DNA of 64,000 nt. Origin: Thraustochytrium sp. TN22. Lineage: Eukaryota; Sar; Bigyra; Thraustochytrida; Thraustochytriidae. The notes under the pieces are model-generated. The model saw only the letters and a list, made by a program, of their open reading frames with translations. It ran no database searches and was not told the DNA's origin. The stretch spans positions 1-64,000 of the forward strand of contig JABLUY010000041.1 in assembly GCA_013306675.1 (NCBI GenBank). Direction: 5' to 3'. Below are positions 12,769-21,399 of the stretch, in pieces; positions within the stretch are counted from its first letter, which is position 1, and every line of letters starts with the position of its first letter. The translations under genes and the position numbers were made by a program.

Positions 12769-15700
12769 TTACGCCCCGCCCGGCGGCGGCGGTGCGGTCG
12801 GCGCGACGGCGGGCGCAGGCCTGTCGTGGGGGCGCCGGCCGTCCACCTGCCCCTGTTCGTCGTCTTCTTCGTCGTCGTCGTCTTCTTCTTCGTCGTCGTC
12901 TTCGTCGTCGTCGTCGTCGTCCTCGTCCTCCGAAGAGACCTGCGCGGCGCGCTGCACGCGGAGACGGTGGAGCAGCGGCGTCTGCGCCGGGTCCTGAGCG
13001 CTGACGGGGCGGTAGGCCGCCGCGCAGGGCGGCGGCGTCCACCTCTGCAATGCGTCGAGTGAGAAGACCGACTTGAAGAGGTCACGGTAGCGCGGCCCGC
13101 TCCGGATGTCAAAGAGCTGCACGGCCGAGTCCTTGCGCGCCTTCGACCTCTCGGCGACGCGACTAGCAGCACCGCGCGACTTGCCTTCGAGTGGCTCCAT
13201 GTACAGCGGCCTGTGCACGTCCTGCCACCAGCGGTAAGGTACAAGCAGCAGGCCACCCAGCGTGAGGATGCCCAACGAGGCCCAGCGCACAGTGGCGAAG
13301 CGGTGCGCGTAGGCGACCAGGAGCATTGCCAGGAGGCCGAGCAGGACGGTGAGCGCCAAGCTCATGTCCCACTGGCCCGGCAACAGCTCGCTCAGTACCG
13401 CCTCGTCCTCCGCCTCGGCCTCGGCCGACCTGGCCAGCGGGTCCAAGAGGCCGTACACAGTGATGGCGGCGAGGGCAATGCGCAGCAGAATGCAGAGCTC
13501 GACGACTCGCGCGCATAGCATGCCAGTCTGGCTGGTCACGACCTTGTAAGGGAAGCTGGTCCGATTGAGCAGATCGATCTTCTCCGACGTGTACAGCACC
13601 ATGAGCTGCACGACGGCCACGGGTGCGAGCCACACCGAGATGCTTGAGTACGTGACGCAGAGCACTGCGACGCGTAATGTCTCCATGTATGCGAGCGCCA
13701 GATCCCACTCGGGGGGCGTGTAGCGCTTGTCGAGCTGGTTCTGGGTGAGCGCCGTCCCACTCAGCAGGCGCGCCACGGCGCGCCAAAGCGATCGACCGAG
13801 GACAAACCAGAAGATGGTTACCGCCGCATGGAGGCCCTGCGCAAGCGCAAGGTTGGCGATGACGCGGTCGGACCACCACTCGTAAGAGAAGGGCGCACGC
13901 TTGTAGGCGGAGAGCGCCGACCAGAGCAGCGGCCAGCCCACGTAACTTGCAAAGTCCAAGAACACGACGGACGCCAACACTGAGTAGTGTGTGGTGAAGC
14001 TGCGCAGCGGATGGCCGTACCAATCAAAGGCGCGGCGCAAGGCGCGGCGCGAGACCTTGTGCCAGAGCACGAGAAAGGCGGCGCCCGCGGCTGTACCGCC
14101 GTAGTCGTTGGCGAGGTCCCACAAGAAGTAGCCGCCCAGGGCGTTGATGCTGAGTAGCGCGCAGAGCCCGAGCGCACAGCGCGCTGGCCAGCCGGACTGC
14201 GCGTACCAGTGCGGATGCTGCAGGCGGAACCAGTCGATGTTGGACGGGTACACCTCCTCGACTGTGCCGACTGCGCGCAGGCGCGTGAGTGGCGCGCCGA
14301 ACATGAGGCAAGCGTAGTGGTACATCCAGAAGCGGTTGTCGTGGTGCATGAGTTGACGTGCAAAGCTGGCATGCGCCGCGCTCGCGAAGGTGATGAAGAG
14401 AAAATCCACCTTGTGCTTCGCCGTGCGCTTGACTGCGCCCAGGTTCTCTTGCAGAAAGAGGTCCTCGAAGTAGCGGCGCTCCAGCTCTCGCAGCTCCGCG
14501 GCGCTCGCCTGCAGGCCGTCATTGGCCTGCCGGTGTTCCTTGGTGATGCTCGTGGACCTCTCGAGGCGGCGGTTCTGGGCGCGAATCGTCTCCTCCAGCT
14601 GCATGCGTCGTTCCGCAGCGCGCACAAATCGAAGGTCGTCCGAGCTGTAGTTGAGAACGCCCGTGATGCGGATGCGCATCACGGGTGGCGTCATTTCGCG
14701 CGCCAGCAGAGAGCGCCGCCGGTAGCTTTCCTTGCCGCGCTCTTTGCGCTGCTGGAGCCTGCGAATGCGAGCCATCTGGAGGTCATTGAAAAGAGCCTCA
14801 AGCTCCCGCCTCTTCACGGCATCCGTGCGGTGCGGCGCCTGGATCACCATGAGCGTGCGCGCCGCCACGTTGAGCTCCGGCGAGTTGAAGAGTCCATCCG
14901 ACTTGCGCCTCTTGCTGACGGTCACGCGCCCCATCCAGAGCGCCAGGCCGGCGGCGAGCAGACTAGCGGCGGAGTCGGTCACCAGGAACGGTTCGAACAG
15001 AAGCATGCAGTTGTCTCGTGCGCACGTGGGGAGACTCCACTTGCGCGCTTCCGCGTCAAAGATCTCGACGAGGTTGCTGGGTCGCCCGTCTCGCAGAGCA
15101 CGGACGGACGTCACGTAGGACAACGTGAGTGGAACGCTGCAAAGCGCGAGCACCGCGCAGAGAATGTACAAGATGCGCGTCTGCCTAAAGTAGCCCATGA
15201 GCCCGATGCCAAAAGCCTCGGCAAGGTCGCGCTCCGCCACGTCCCACGTGCTCAGAACGAGTTGCGTCGCAGGGTCGCGCTTGAAGCCCATGACCCTCTC
15301 AACGTGGGCCCCGGCCAGGTGCGATTCGCCGCGGACACGCGCCAACCCGCGATCCAGCACCTTGTCCACCTGTGCACGGGCCTCCTCCTCCTCTTCACGC
15401 TCCTCTTGTGCTGTGCGATAGTCCGCTGCTTCCTCCATGCAGACTGGGCAGTACACTCGCTTGTCCGCGGCCTCCGCGCGCGCCTCCGAGTAGCACTTGC
15501 CGCAGAGCGCACGGTGCGTGCAGGGCAGCAGGAGCAGCAGGTTCTCCTCATCGGTCTCGCCACAAATCTCGCAAACATCTTGCTCCTCCTCGTCATCGTC
15601 ATCGTCCTCGCCCTCGTCGTCCTCGTCGTCATCATCATCGTCATCGTCATCCTTATTTTCGTTGCCGCTGCCCTCATCATGAACTCCGCCGTCCTTTCCG

Positions 15701-15999
15701 CTTGTTTCTGTCCCGTCCTCGTCCTTCCGTCGCTCATCTGGCTCCAATCGAGCCTGTTGAACGACCTCACCTTGGCCGATCTCCGCGTGCAGAGGGTCAT
15801 CTTGTGGCAGCTCAGTTGCCCCAATGGCCGCGATCTGCGTGAGCCGCTGCGCGAGGAGGTCGGGCACTGCCGTCGGCGCAGGTGTTGGCGTCGGCGCCGC
15901 TGTTGTCGTCGTGTCCGGCACCACGGCGGTGGCGCCCCTGGGCTCGAAGACCTCCGTGCGACCCGTGAACCAGCTCGAGCTCGTCCACCTGCCCTGCAT
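12769..15999 (-). CDS. RING-finger multi-pass membrane protein, OSCA/TMEM63-like layout
   Basis: A long acidic N-terminal part (poly-Asp/Glu) leads into a C3HC4 RING: CEIC, then PCTHRALCGKC, then CPVC, with the spacing expected for two zinc ions. About nine or ten hydrophobic segments follow. Two segments come first, then a cytosolic loop of about 260 aa. The loop has two RRM-like halves (RIRITGVLNYSSDD and KVDFLFITFASAAHASFARQ). The remaining membrane segments come last. This order (early helices, split RRM-like loop, pore helices) is that of OSCA/CSC1/TMEM63 mechanosensitive channels. TMC or anoctamin kinship is also possible. The RING suggests an E3 ubiquitin ligase tethered to a membrane. 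The frame also has an ATG at 16230, but that extra 77 aa comes largely from a GTCGCG-type repeat, so the start at 15999 (MQGRW) is preferred. The C-terminus is again acidic. Confidence 0.6.
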   Translation of the reverse strand: MQGRWTSSSWFTGRTEVFEPRGATAVVPDTTTTAAPTPTPAPTAVPDLLAQRLTQIAAIGATELPQDDPLHAEIGQGEVVQQARLEPDERRKDEDGTETSGKDGGVHDEGSGNENKDDDDDDDDDEDDEGEDDDDDEEEQDVCEICGETDEENLLLLLPCTHRALCGKCYSEARAEAADKRVYCPVCMEEAADYRTAQEEREEEEEARAQVDKVLDRGLARVRGESHLAGAHVERVMGFKRDPATQLVLSTWDVAERDLAEAFGIGLMGYFRQTRILYILCAVLALCSVPLTLSYVTSVRALRDGRPSNLVEIFDAEARKWSLPTCARDNCMLLFEPFLVTDSAASLLAAGLALWMGRVTVSKRRKSDGLFNSPELNVAARTLMVIQAPHRTDAVKRRELEALFNDLQMARIRRLQQRKERGKESYRRRSLLAREMTPPVMRIRITGVLNYSSDDLRFVRAAERRMQLEETIRAQNRRLERSTSITKEHRQANDGLQASAAELRELERRYFEDLFLQENLGAVKRTAKHKVDFLFITFASAAHASFARQLMHHDNRFWMYHYACLMFGAPLTRLRAVGTVEEVYPSNIDWFRLQHPHWYAQSGWPARCALGLCALLSINALGGYFLWDLANDYGGTAAGAAFLVLWHKVSRRALRRAFDWYGHPLRSFTTHYSVLASVVFLDFASYVGWPLLWSALSAYKRAPFSYEWWSDRVIANLALAQGLHAAVTIFWFVLGRSLWRAVARLLSGTALTQNQLDKRYTPPEWDLALAYMETLRVAVLCVTYSSISVWLAPVAVVQLMVLYTSEKIDLLNRTSFPYKVVTSQTGMLCARVVELCILLRIALAAITVYGLLDPLARSAEAEAEDEAVLSELLPGQWDMSLALTVLLGLLAMLLVAYAHRFATVRWASLGILTLGGLLLVPYRWWQDVHRPLYMEPLEGKSRGAASRVAERSKARKDSAVQLFDIRSGPRYRDLFKSVFSLDALQRWTPPPCAAAYRPVSAQDPAQTPLLHRLRVQRAAQVSSEDEDDDDDDEDDDEEEDDDDEEDDEQGQVDGRRPHDRPAPAVAPTAPPPPGGA

Positions 16000-16136
16000 C
16001 GTGGCGGCCTTGCGCAGCAACGGCAAGCACCCCCAGCGACTATACTTTGACTTCCACTTGGGCTCTGTCCAAACTCGGGCTCGAACCAAGTACAAAGCCG
16101 TTTGCGCGGACCCGGGTGCGCGAAAATTGCGAACCA

Positions 16137-16213
16137 TGGGCGCGGCTCGTCGCGCTCGTCGCGGGTTCGTCGCGGCGCGTCGCGGCTCGTCGCGGTCGTC
16201 GCGGCTTGACGTG
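16137..16213. promoter_or_regulatory. GTCGCG-rich repeat in a divergent promoter
   Basis: An imperfect run of CGTCGCG and CTCGTCGCG units lies between the start of the RING membrane gene (minus strand) and the start of the 196-aa gene (plus strand). It is the only repeat in this divergent gap and could serve both promoters. If translation of the RING gene starts at 16230, the run would instead be coding. Confidence 0.35.
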
Positions 16214-16272
16214 CATGGCCGTGGCTCCAAGCTGTTGCGGAAAGATCAAAGACGGCGAGATCGGCGCGCAGC

Positions 16273-16863
16273 ATGGCGGAAGAGCGCGTGCGGTTCGAGG
16301 AGTCCATCCTTAAGGGCCGCGTGAGGCGGCGGCCCGTGCGGCAGCGTGAGAATGACAGACAGTCGGCGCGCTCGCGTATGATGGGGAGCGGGGCGTACGC
16401 CAGCACGCAGGATTGGCGCGCGTCGAGCAATCACACCGAGCTGGTGCGCCAGTTCAGGCCTGCGGCGCACGAGAAGCTGGACCCACTCTCGCAGAACTCC
16501 GACCCAAGCGTCAAGGGAACCCCGCATCCGGAGTCCAAGGAACGCTTTGCCACGCCGCCCCGGGACGTGGCTCGCCAGCTGTACCAGGAGCGCAAGGCTG
16601 AGTGCAAGAAGAGTGTGTCCACGGCGATCTCCTCGCGGCGCGTCCAAGCGCACCTGGAGACGCCCTTTTATGCGTCCTCGTCGACGCCCGTTTCGAGCGG
16701 CATCTCAAGCCGCACCGAGCTCCTCCGCAGTCGCAAGGCCGCGGACCACCAGCGCGCCGTCGAGACGTTCGGTTCGCCGGCCTCCATGGGCTTCGTCGAC
16801 TTTGAGTGTGGCCGCAAGTCCATGGACGCTGTCGTGCGCAACATCAACAGCATCGCGGACTGA
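16273..16863 (+). CDS. Conserved-looking orphan protein, 196 aa
   Basis: I do not recognise the product. It is hydrophilic, with no signal peptide or membrane segment. Arg-rich stretches lie in the first 40 residues, the middle is rich in Ser, Pro and Lys, and the C-terminal part contains SMGFVDFECGRKSM. Codon use has the high GC third positions seen in neighbouring genes, and the amino-acid mix is balanced rather than repeat-like, which argues for a real gene. The start sits 274 bp from the preferred start of the divergent RING gene. A Ser/Thr/Pro-rich, disordered regulatory or cytoskeletal protein would fit, but nothing in the sequence fixes a role. Confidence 0.7.
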   Translation: MAEERVRFEESILKGRVRRRPVRQRENDRQSARSRMMGSGAYASTQDWRASSNHTELVRQFRPAAHEKLDPLSQNSDPSVKGTPHPESKERFATPPRDVARQLYQERKAECKKSVSTAISSRRVQAHLETPFYASSSTPVSSGISSRTELLRSRKAADHQRAVETFGSPASMGFVDFECGRKSMDAVVRNINSIAD

Positions 16864-17268
16864 TTGACCGACTGCGAGACCCTGACCACCACTAGCTAGC
16901 CCTACCACCATAACCACCATGACCAGCTAGCTGTCTGCCCCCCGGCCAACGCGAGAAGAGAAGCACGCACGGCCTCGCGATGCATCCGTCTCGAGTCGCG
17001 CCGCGGCACCTCCGTCCCGCGGCGCCGGGAGACGCATCCGACTTGCGCAGCAATTTGAGGAGCCCCAAGCAGCGGAGCGGTCAGGCTCCGAGTCGCGAAG
17101 CAGCAGCTGCGGCGAAGCCCTCGATGGCCGCGCAGGTCGCGCTGGCCTGGCCTTTCCTCAGGTTCTTGGAGGCGGCGGCGCGCTCGTCCTGGCGCTCCCA
17201 CTAGCTTATGTTTTAGAGCTACTAGCTGAGCGGAGCTGCAGAGCCCGTTCGCGCGCGGCGCGGCCGGC
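16864..17268. other. Intergenic gap with CTAG motifs
   Basis: This 405-bp gap between two same-strand genes holds ACTAGCTAGC and AGCTAGCTG near 16892-16932, and ACTAGC/CTAGCTG again near 17201-17228. A 74-codon frame starts at 16980 but has no protein-like features. Confidence 0.6.
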
Positions 17269-18891
17269 ATGAGCGGCGGCCTCTCCGTCGGGCTGGCGGC
17301 GGCCAGCCGGCTGGGGAGCACGCTGGGCGCGGCGCAGGGCGGCGGCAGCGGCGTGGTGTCGGCGCTGGCGTCGCCGCGGCTGTGCGTGGTGGTGGATGCG
17401 GCGAGCAGCCTCGCGGACGGCGGCGGCGGCGGCGGCGCGCTGCAGGGCGCGCGCCTGCTGGCCGGGCCCGCGGGCGCCGGCGAGGCGGACGCGCAGGCCT
17501 GGGCGCCGGACGGCTCCCTGCTGGTCGTGGCCTACGGCCAGACGCTCGAGGTCTTCGCCCCGGCTCCGGAGCCCGGGGCGGAGGAGGGCCGCAAGGAGCG
17601 CGGCGCGGCGACCCGCGGCCAGCGCAGGGTCGCGGACGCCTGGCCCGTGGCGCCGCAACGTGTGGGCGTGCGGCAGCGCGTGCGGGACGTGGCGTGCAGC
17701 TCGCGGCTGTCCGGCGAGCTGAACTGGATTGCGGCGGCCGGCGGCCATGGCGTCAAGGTCTTTGACCTGGAGCAGCGCACGCCGCCCATTTACCTGGTGC
17801 AGTCCTTCTCCATCAGCGCCGTGGCCTTTCACGAGAGCGAGCTGCTAGTGTGCACGACGGACGGGCACGTGGGCCTGTGGCGGCTGCCGCGGACGCTGGA
17901 GCACGCGCGACGGGACGCCCGGGCGGGGCTGGACGCTACGTGGCGCACGACGCTGGACATCGCGGGCAGGTTCACGAGCGCGAGCTTCGCGGAGGACGGC
18001 TCGCACTTTGCGGTGGCGAGCTGGCGCGACGGTATCTTTGTGTTCGTGCGCTCGGACGAGGGCTTCTCGCTGGACCGTCGTCTGCCTGGCAGCAAGGCGT
18101 CAGCGCCGACGTTGCAGCACGCGGTCCTGACGTGCTTCGCGCCGGCCAAGGACCGCGTGCTGCTGGCGTACACAGGCCCGGGCAACACGGAGGTGCTCTT
18201 TTACGAGGTGGCATCGCGAGAGCTTCTGCAAGAGGCGTCGGGCGACACCAGCGATGTCGAGCCCGGCGACTTTATCACGGGTCTGTGCGCCCTCCCAACG
18301 GGCGTGCTCATGCACACGCAGAGCGGCGCCCTGCGACTGCGTGCGTGGCCTGCCGCCCGCGAGGCGGCGGCTTCTGCGGGGACGCCTCCGTTGCCGGCGT
18401 TGGACGAGGTTCCGGAGCGTGTCGCAAGCGACCTTCGCGAGCACCATGTGGTGCAGCAGCTCATGCTGGAGGGCGCACGCGTCGTGCTGACGTCTGGGTG
18501 TGCCCATGTGCAGTTCACAGCGACACAGCAGTGGGTTTCCGTAGTGGTTCCTGCGAGCGCCATGGCCATGGGCGCGGAGGGGGGCGCGGTGGTCTTCGTG
18601 GCAGCCGGCCCGCGCGCGTGGGCCGTGGCGGTAAATGTGCAGACCAGCTCGCTGCGGCGGCTCGAGGCCGAGGTCGTTGCCGTGGAGGCAACCGATGCTC
18701 GTCCGGAGCCGCGTGCGGTGCGTCCAGGGCCAGCAGAGGGGGTTCTGCAGGCGGTGGATGCGGGCGACAAGGTGATCTTCGAGGTGCGCGTGCGGGAAGT
18801 GACAGAGTCCTCGGCGGCGGCAGCGGCGAAGCAGCAGCGGATGAAGTCATCATCCTCGGCGGCAGGCGCGGTGCGGCGACCTAGCAAGTAA
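17269..18891 (+). CDS. WD40-like beta-propeller protein
   Basis: The product is 540 aa. It shows several blade-like units: AWAPDGSLLVVAYGQTLEVF, then NWIAAAGGHGVKVFDLE, ELLVCTTDGHVGLWRL, and SHFAVASWRDGIFVFV. Each has the hydrophobic-strand, turn, Asp/His, strand pattern of WD40 repeats. These fill roughly residues 80-280. The later part still looks beta-rich but has no clear WD motif, and the N-terminus and C-terminus are Gly/Ala/Ser-rich. No signal peptide or membrane segment is seen. Such propellers are protein-binding platforms, for example in trafficking tethers or ubiquitin ligases. I cannot place it in a named subfamily. Confidence 0.75.
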   Translation: MSGGLSVGLAAASRLGSTLGAAQGGGSGVVSALASPRLCVVVDAASSLADGGGGGGALQGARLLAGPAGAGEADAQAWAPDGSLLVVAYGQTLEVFAPAPEPGAEEGRKERGAATRGQRRVADAWPVAPQRVGVRQRVRDVACSSRLSGELNWIAAAGGHGVKVFDLEQRTPPIYLVQSFSISAVAFHESELLVCTTDGHVGLWRLPRTLEHARRDARAGLDATWRTTLDIAGRFTSASFAEDGSHFAVASWRDGIFVFVRSDEGFSLDRRLPGSKASAPTLQHAVLTCFAPAKDRVLLAYTGPGNTEVLFYEVASRELLQEASGDTSDVEPGDFITGLCALPTGVLMHTQSGALRLRAWPAAREAAASAGTPPLPALDEVPERVASDLREHHVVQQLMLEGARVVLTSGCAHVQFTATQQWVSVVVPASAMAMGAEGGAVVFVAAGPRAWAVAVNVQTSSLRRLEAEVVAVEATDARPEPRAVRPGPAEGVLQAVDAGDKVIFEVRVREVTESSAAAAAKQQRMKSSSSAAGAVRRPSK

Positions 18892-19202
18892 CAAAAAAAA
18901 GTGCGCACGATGTTCACACATCGCATCGTTCATCATGCCGCCTTTCATTCAATCTTTCCCTGTTTCTTCTTCGTTTTGACAAGATGTTCAGTATGCCGAG
19001 GTGGTTCCGAGTCGATAGGTTGGGAAATCTTCTTTGCTTCAGGAGATTAGCATACGCTCCCACGGCCCTGGTCGAGCTACGCTGAGCCGAGTCCACAGGT
19101 TGGCCGGCAGGGGTGTGATGATGATATAAGGATGCGCATCATAGATGGACAGAAAGGTCGAAAGAAGAAAGGAAAAGGAAGAAGAGAACGCGGAGCGGTC
19201 GC
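18892..19202. other. Convergent 3' gap
   Basis: This 311-bp gap lies between two convergent stops. It opens with a short A run directly after the WD40 stop. It is less GC-rich than the genes and probably holds both 3' UTRs. No gene is seen. Confidence 0.6.
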
Positions 19203-20495
19203 TTACTGGGCCTGGGCCGCCTCGTGGCCCTGCTGCACAGCGCTAGACAGATACAGTTTGGAAAAGCCGGAGCCGGAGAACTTGTTGACCTGCTCGCAGT
19301 AGATGCCGATCTGCTTGAGGATGAGCAGCGACTCGAGGTTGGACTTGCTGGTCTGCGGCTTGAAGAGCGGGTTGTTGGGGTCGCCGTTCTCCGGAAGCAG
19401 CGGCTCGCCGCGCTCCTCGCGCGCCTTGTTCTCGGCGCGGCGCTCCTGGATCCACTTGATCTGGTCCTGCTCGATAGCGGCCTGGCGCTTCTGCTCGCGC
19501 GAGCGGTCGAGCTGCTGGCCGTTGAGCTCGCTGACCTCCTCGAGCATGAACTCGAGATTGGTCTCGAGGTAGGAGTTGGTGCTGAGGTTGAGGCGGTCAA
19601 AGTCGACGTCAAGACGGTCACCGTTGCGCTCCTTGAGGTCCTCGATGAGCACAGTGAAGAGGTGCGCGTTGGTGATCTCAATGGGGATCTCCTCGAGGAT
19701 CTCCTCGGCGCTCAGATCGACGTCCTGCGCGGCGTTGGACATGACGGCGGAGCCGTCATTCTTGATGCCGCCCACGGCAGCCACCACGGCTGGCGAGAGC
19801 TTGACGACGCCCTTGCTGGGCGCGGACGCCTTCTTGCGCTCGCGCATCATCTGCGTGAAGGCGTCCGACAGACGGTACGCCTTGAAGTAGATGTTGCCCT
19901 TCTTGGTCTGGTGCGGGTCATAGACCAGGAAGATGGACCGCTGCACGACGGCGGCGTCCAGCTTTTCCTGCTCCGCCAGCATCTCGCGGATGACTTGAGC
20001 GTTGCAAAAGGAGCTGAGCGAGACGGACCGGTACCAGCCCACTGGGTTGCAGTCCACGTTGATGTCGCGCAGCAGCTTGAGCACCTCGTCCTTGTACTGG
20101 GCGATCTCCGCGGCGTCCTCCTTGGCGGCCGCCGCCTTGAGCGCCTCCTCCTCCTCCTTGGACATGCGCCCGCGCCCGGTGCTCGGCGGCGTCACGTTAC
20201 GCCCCGTCGCGCTACCGGGCGACGGGAAGCAGTTGGTCACCTCCAGCTTCGTGTCCACGTCCATGCCCAGCAGCGTGCCCTTGCACAGGTTCGGCCACGC
20301 CTCCTCGCAGTGCTTGATCACCTTGAGCAGCACCATGCCGTCCACCTTGACCTTCTCCAGCTTCGCCAGCGGCTTGCCGGCGGCGCCCGCCGCGGACGCC
20401 GTGCCGCTCGACTTGCCCTGCAGCTTCTCCGCCATCGTCAGACCGCCATCCTTGCTGCTCTCGCCCGCGCCGGGGCCCCACCGCACGCCGCTCAT
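19203..20495 (-). CDS. EIF3H: Translation initiation factor eIF3 subunit h
   Basis: This 430-aa protein is a subunit of the eIF3 complex, which binds the 40S ribosome and recruits mRNA in the cytosol. An MPN domain starts near residue 50 with VDGMVLLKVIKHCEEAWPN, continues through LLGMDVDTKLEVTNCFP, and reaches VGWYRSVSLSSF and FLVYDPHQTKKG. These match the eIF3h pattern (DGL..LKIIKH, LLGL....LEITNCFPFP, VGWYQS, LIYDP..T..G). The JAMM zinc motif of active MPN proteases is absent, as expected for eIF3h. The C-terminal half keeps IPIEITNAHLFTVLI, the RGEPLLPE linker and LLILKQIGIYCEQV. The minus-strand start lies in gcgggaggATGAGC. A Gly/Ala/Ser-rich N-terminal extension of about 40 aa and a Lys/Ser-rich insert after the MPN domain are local additions. 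Confidence 0.95.
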   Translation of the reverse strand: MSGVRWGPGAGESSKDGGLTMAEKLQGKSSGTASAAGAAGKPLAKLEKVKVDGMVLLKVIKHCEEAWPNLCKGTLLGMDVDTKLEVTNCFPSPGSATGRNVTPPSTGRGRMSKEEEEALKAAAAKEDAAEIAQYKDEVLKLLRDINVDCNPVGWYRSVSLSSFCNAQVIREMLAEQEKLDAAVVQRSIFLVYDPHQTKKGNIYFKAYRLSDAFTQMMRERKKASAPSKGVVKLSPAVVAAVGGIKNDGSAVMSNAAQDVDLSAEEILEEIPIEITNAHLFTVLIEDLKERNGDRLDVDFDRLNLSTNSYLETNLEFMLEEVSELNGQQLDRSREQKRQAAIEQDQIKWIQERRAENKAREERGEPLLPENGDPNNPLFKPQTSKSNLESLLILKQIGIYCEQVNKFSGSGFSKLYLSSAVQQGHEAAQAQ

Positions 20496-20908
20496 CCTCC
20501 CGCCCGCCGCGACGCCGCCGCGACGCTTTGATTGCCCTTCGCGATCTGCGCGCCGCTCCCCGCCACCGCTTCTCCTCTCGCGCGCCGCCCCCCGCGCCCA
20601 GTCCCGCGCCCGCCCGCGGCTGCTTGCGCGCGCGCAGCGACTACCGCCAGGGGGTTGCGCTGCGACTCTGGGCCCGTACCCTAGCTACGCGCGCGCCGCC
20701 GCCGCCTGCGGCGCCCAGGGGGAGGCCGGCCACGCCGGGTACGAGCATCTCTTGCCGGCGCGGGAGGGTCGCGAGGGGCGTGCAAGAGAGATGGCGACTC
20801 GGGGGGGTGGCGAGGGGTCGTGAGAGAGATGCTGAGACGAGGGTGGAGCGGGTTGACGTTGAACGGAGAATGGCCACGCCAGTGCCAGTGCCAGTGCCAG
20901 TGCCTGTG

Positions 20909-20960
20909 CGAGAGAGAGAGAGAGAAAGAGAAAGAAAGAAAGAACGAAGGAAAGAAAGAA

Positions 20961-21002
<42 letters not shown>
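20909..21002 (+). repeat. GA/GAAA purine tract
   Basis: About 95 bases consist almost only of A and G on the plus strand, with GA and GAAA units. The tract lies in the eIF3h upstream gap. Confidence 0.85.
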
Positions 21003-21003
<1 letters not shown>

Positions 21004-21046
21004 GAAAAGGGAAAGACAAGAAGAAGATAGGGTGGAGCGCACGAGC

Positions 21047-21086
21047 TCTGGTCTGGTCTGGTCTGGTCTGGTCTGGTCTGGTCTGG
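21047..21086 (+). repeat. TCTGG pentanucleotide repeat, eight copies
   Basis: Eight exact head-to-tail copies of TCTGG lie in a noncoding gap. The lack of variation between copies suggests recent growth by slippage. Confidence 0.95.
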
Positions 21087-21399
21087 CAGTGCTGCTTGCC
21101 GCACGAGGAACTGCTTCAAGTCATTATTTCAAGAGTGCTCCTCTTTCATAGACGTGAACGCGCACGCGCGCACGTACACACATGGGCGTACAGCAGCAAG
21201 TAGGCTACGCTCCTCTACTAGCTAGCTATGCTCTGCTCTGCTCAGCTCAGCTCCGACTCCGGCTCTGTTCTACGCGGCGGACGCGAGAGGAAAAGAGAGG
21301 GACCCCGGAGAGAGAGAGCGAGAGAGAGAGTAAGAGATTGAGCTCATTCTCGCCTCGATTCGTTCGCTGGATTGGGACCTTTGGTTCGCGTCGGTCATT

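Larger units (their letters stand above)
20496..21399. other. Intergenic region rich in simple repeats
   Basis: This 904-bp stretch lies between CNOT3 (stop side) and eIF3h (start side), so it holds the eIF3h promoter. It has GTGCCA repeats near 20879-20908, a long purine GA/GAAA run near 20909-21002, eight copies of TCTGG at 21047-21086, a CTAGCTAGC motif near 21218, and a GCTCT/GCTCA run near 21230-21252. Open frames across the GA run are products of the repeat. Confidence 0.7.

Noticed and set aside
14209-16050. 613-codon plus-strand frame opposite the RING membrane gene
   Set aside because: Antisense shadow. The minus strand has the RING and membrane segments.
20641-21119. Frames of Ser/Leu/Phe or Arg/Glu repeats over the GA tract
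   Set aside because: They are pure products of the dinucleotide repeat.
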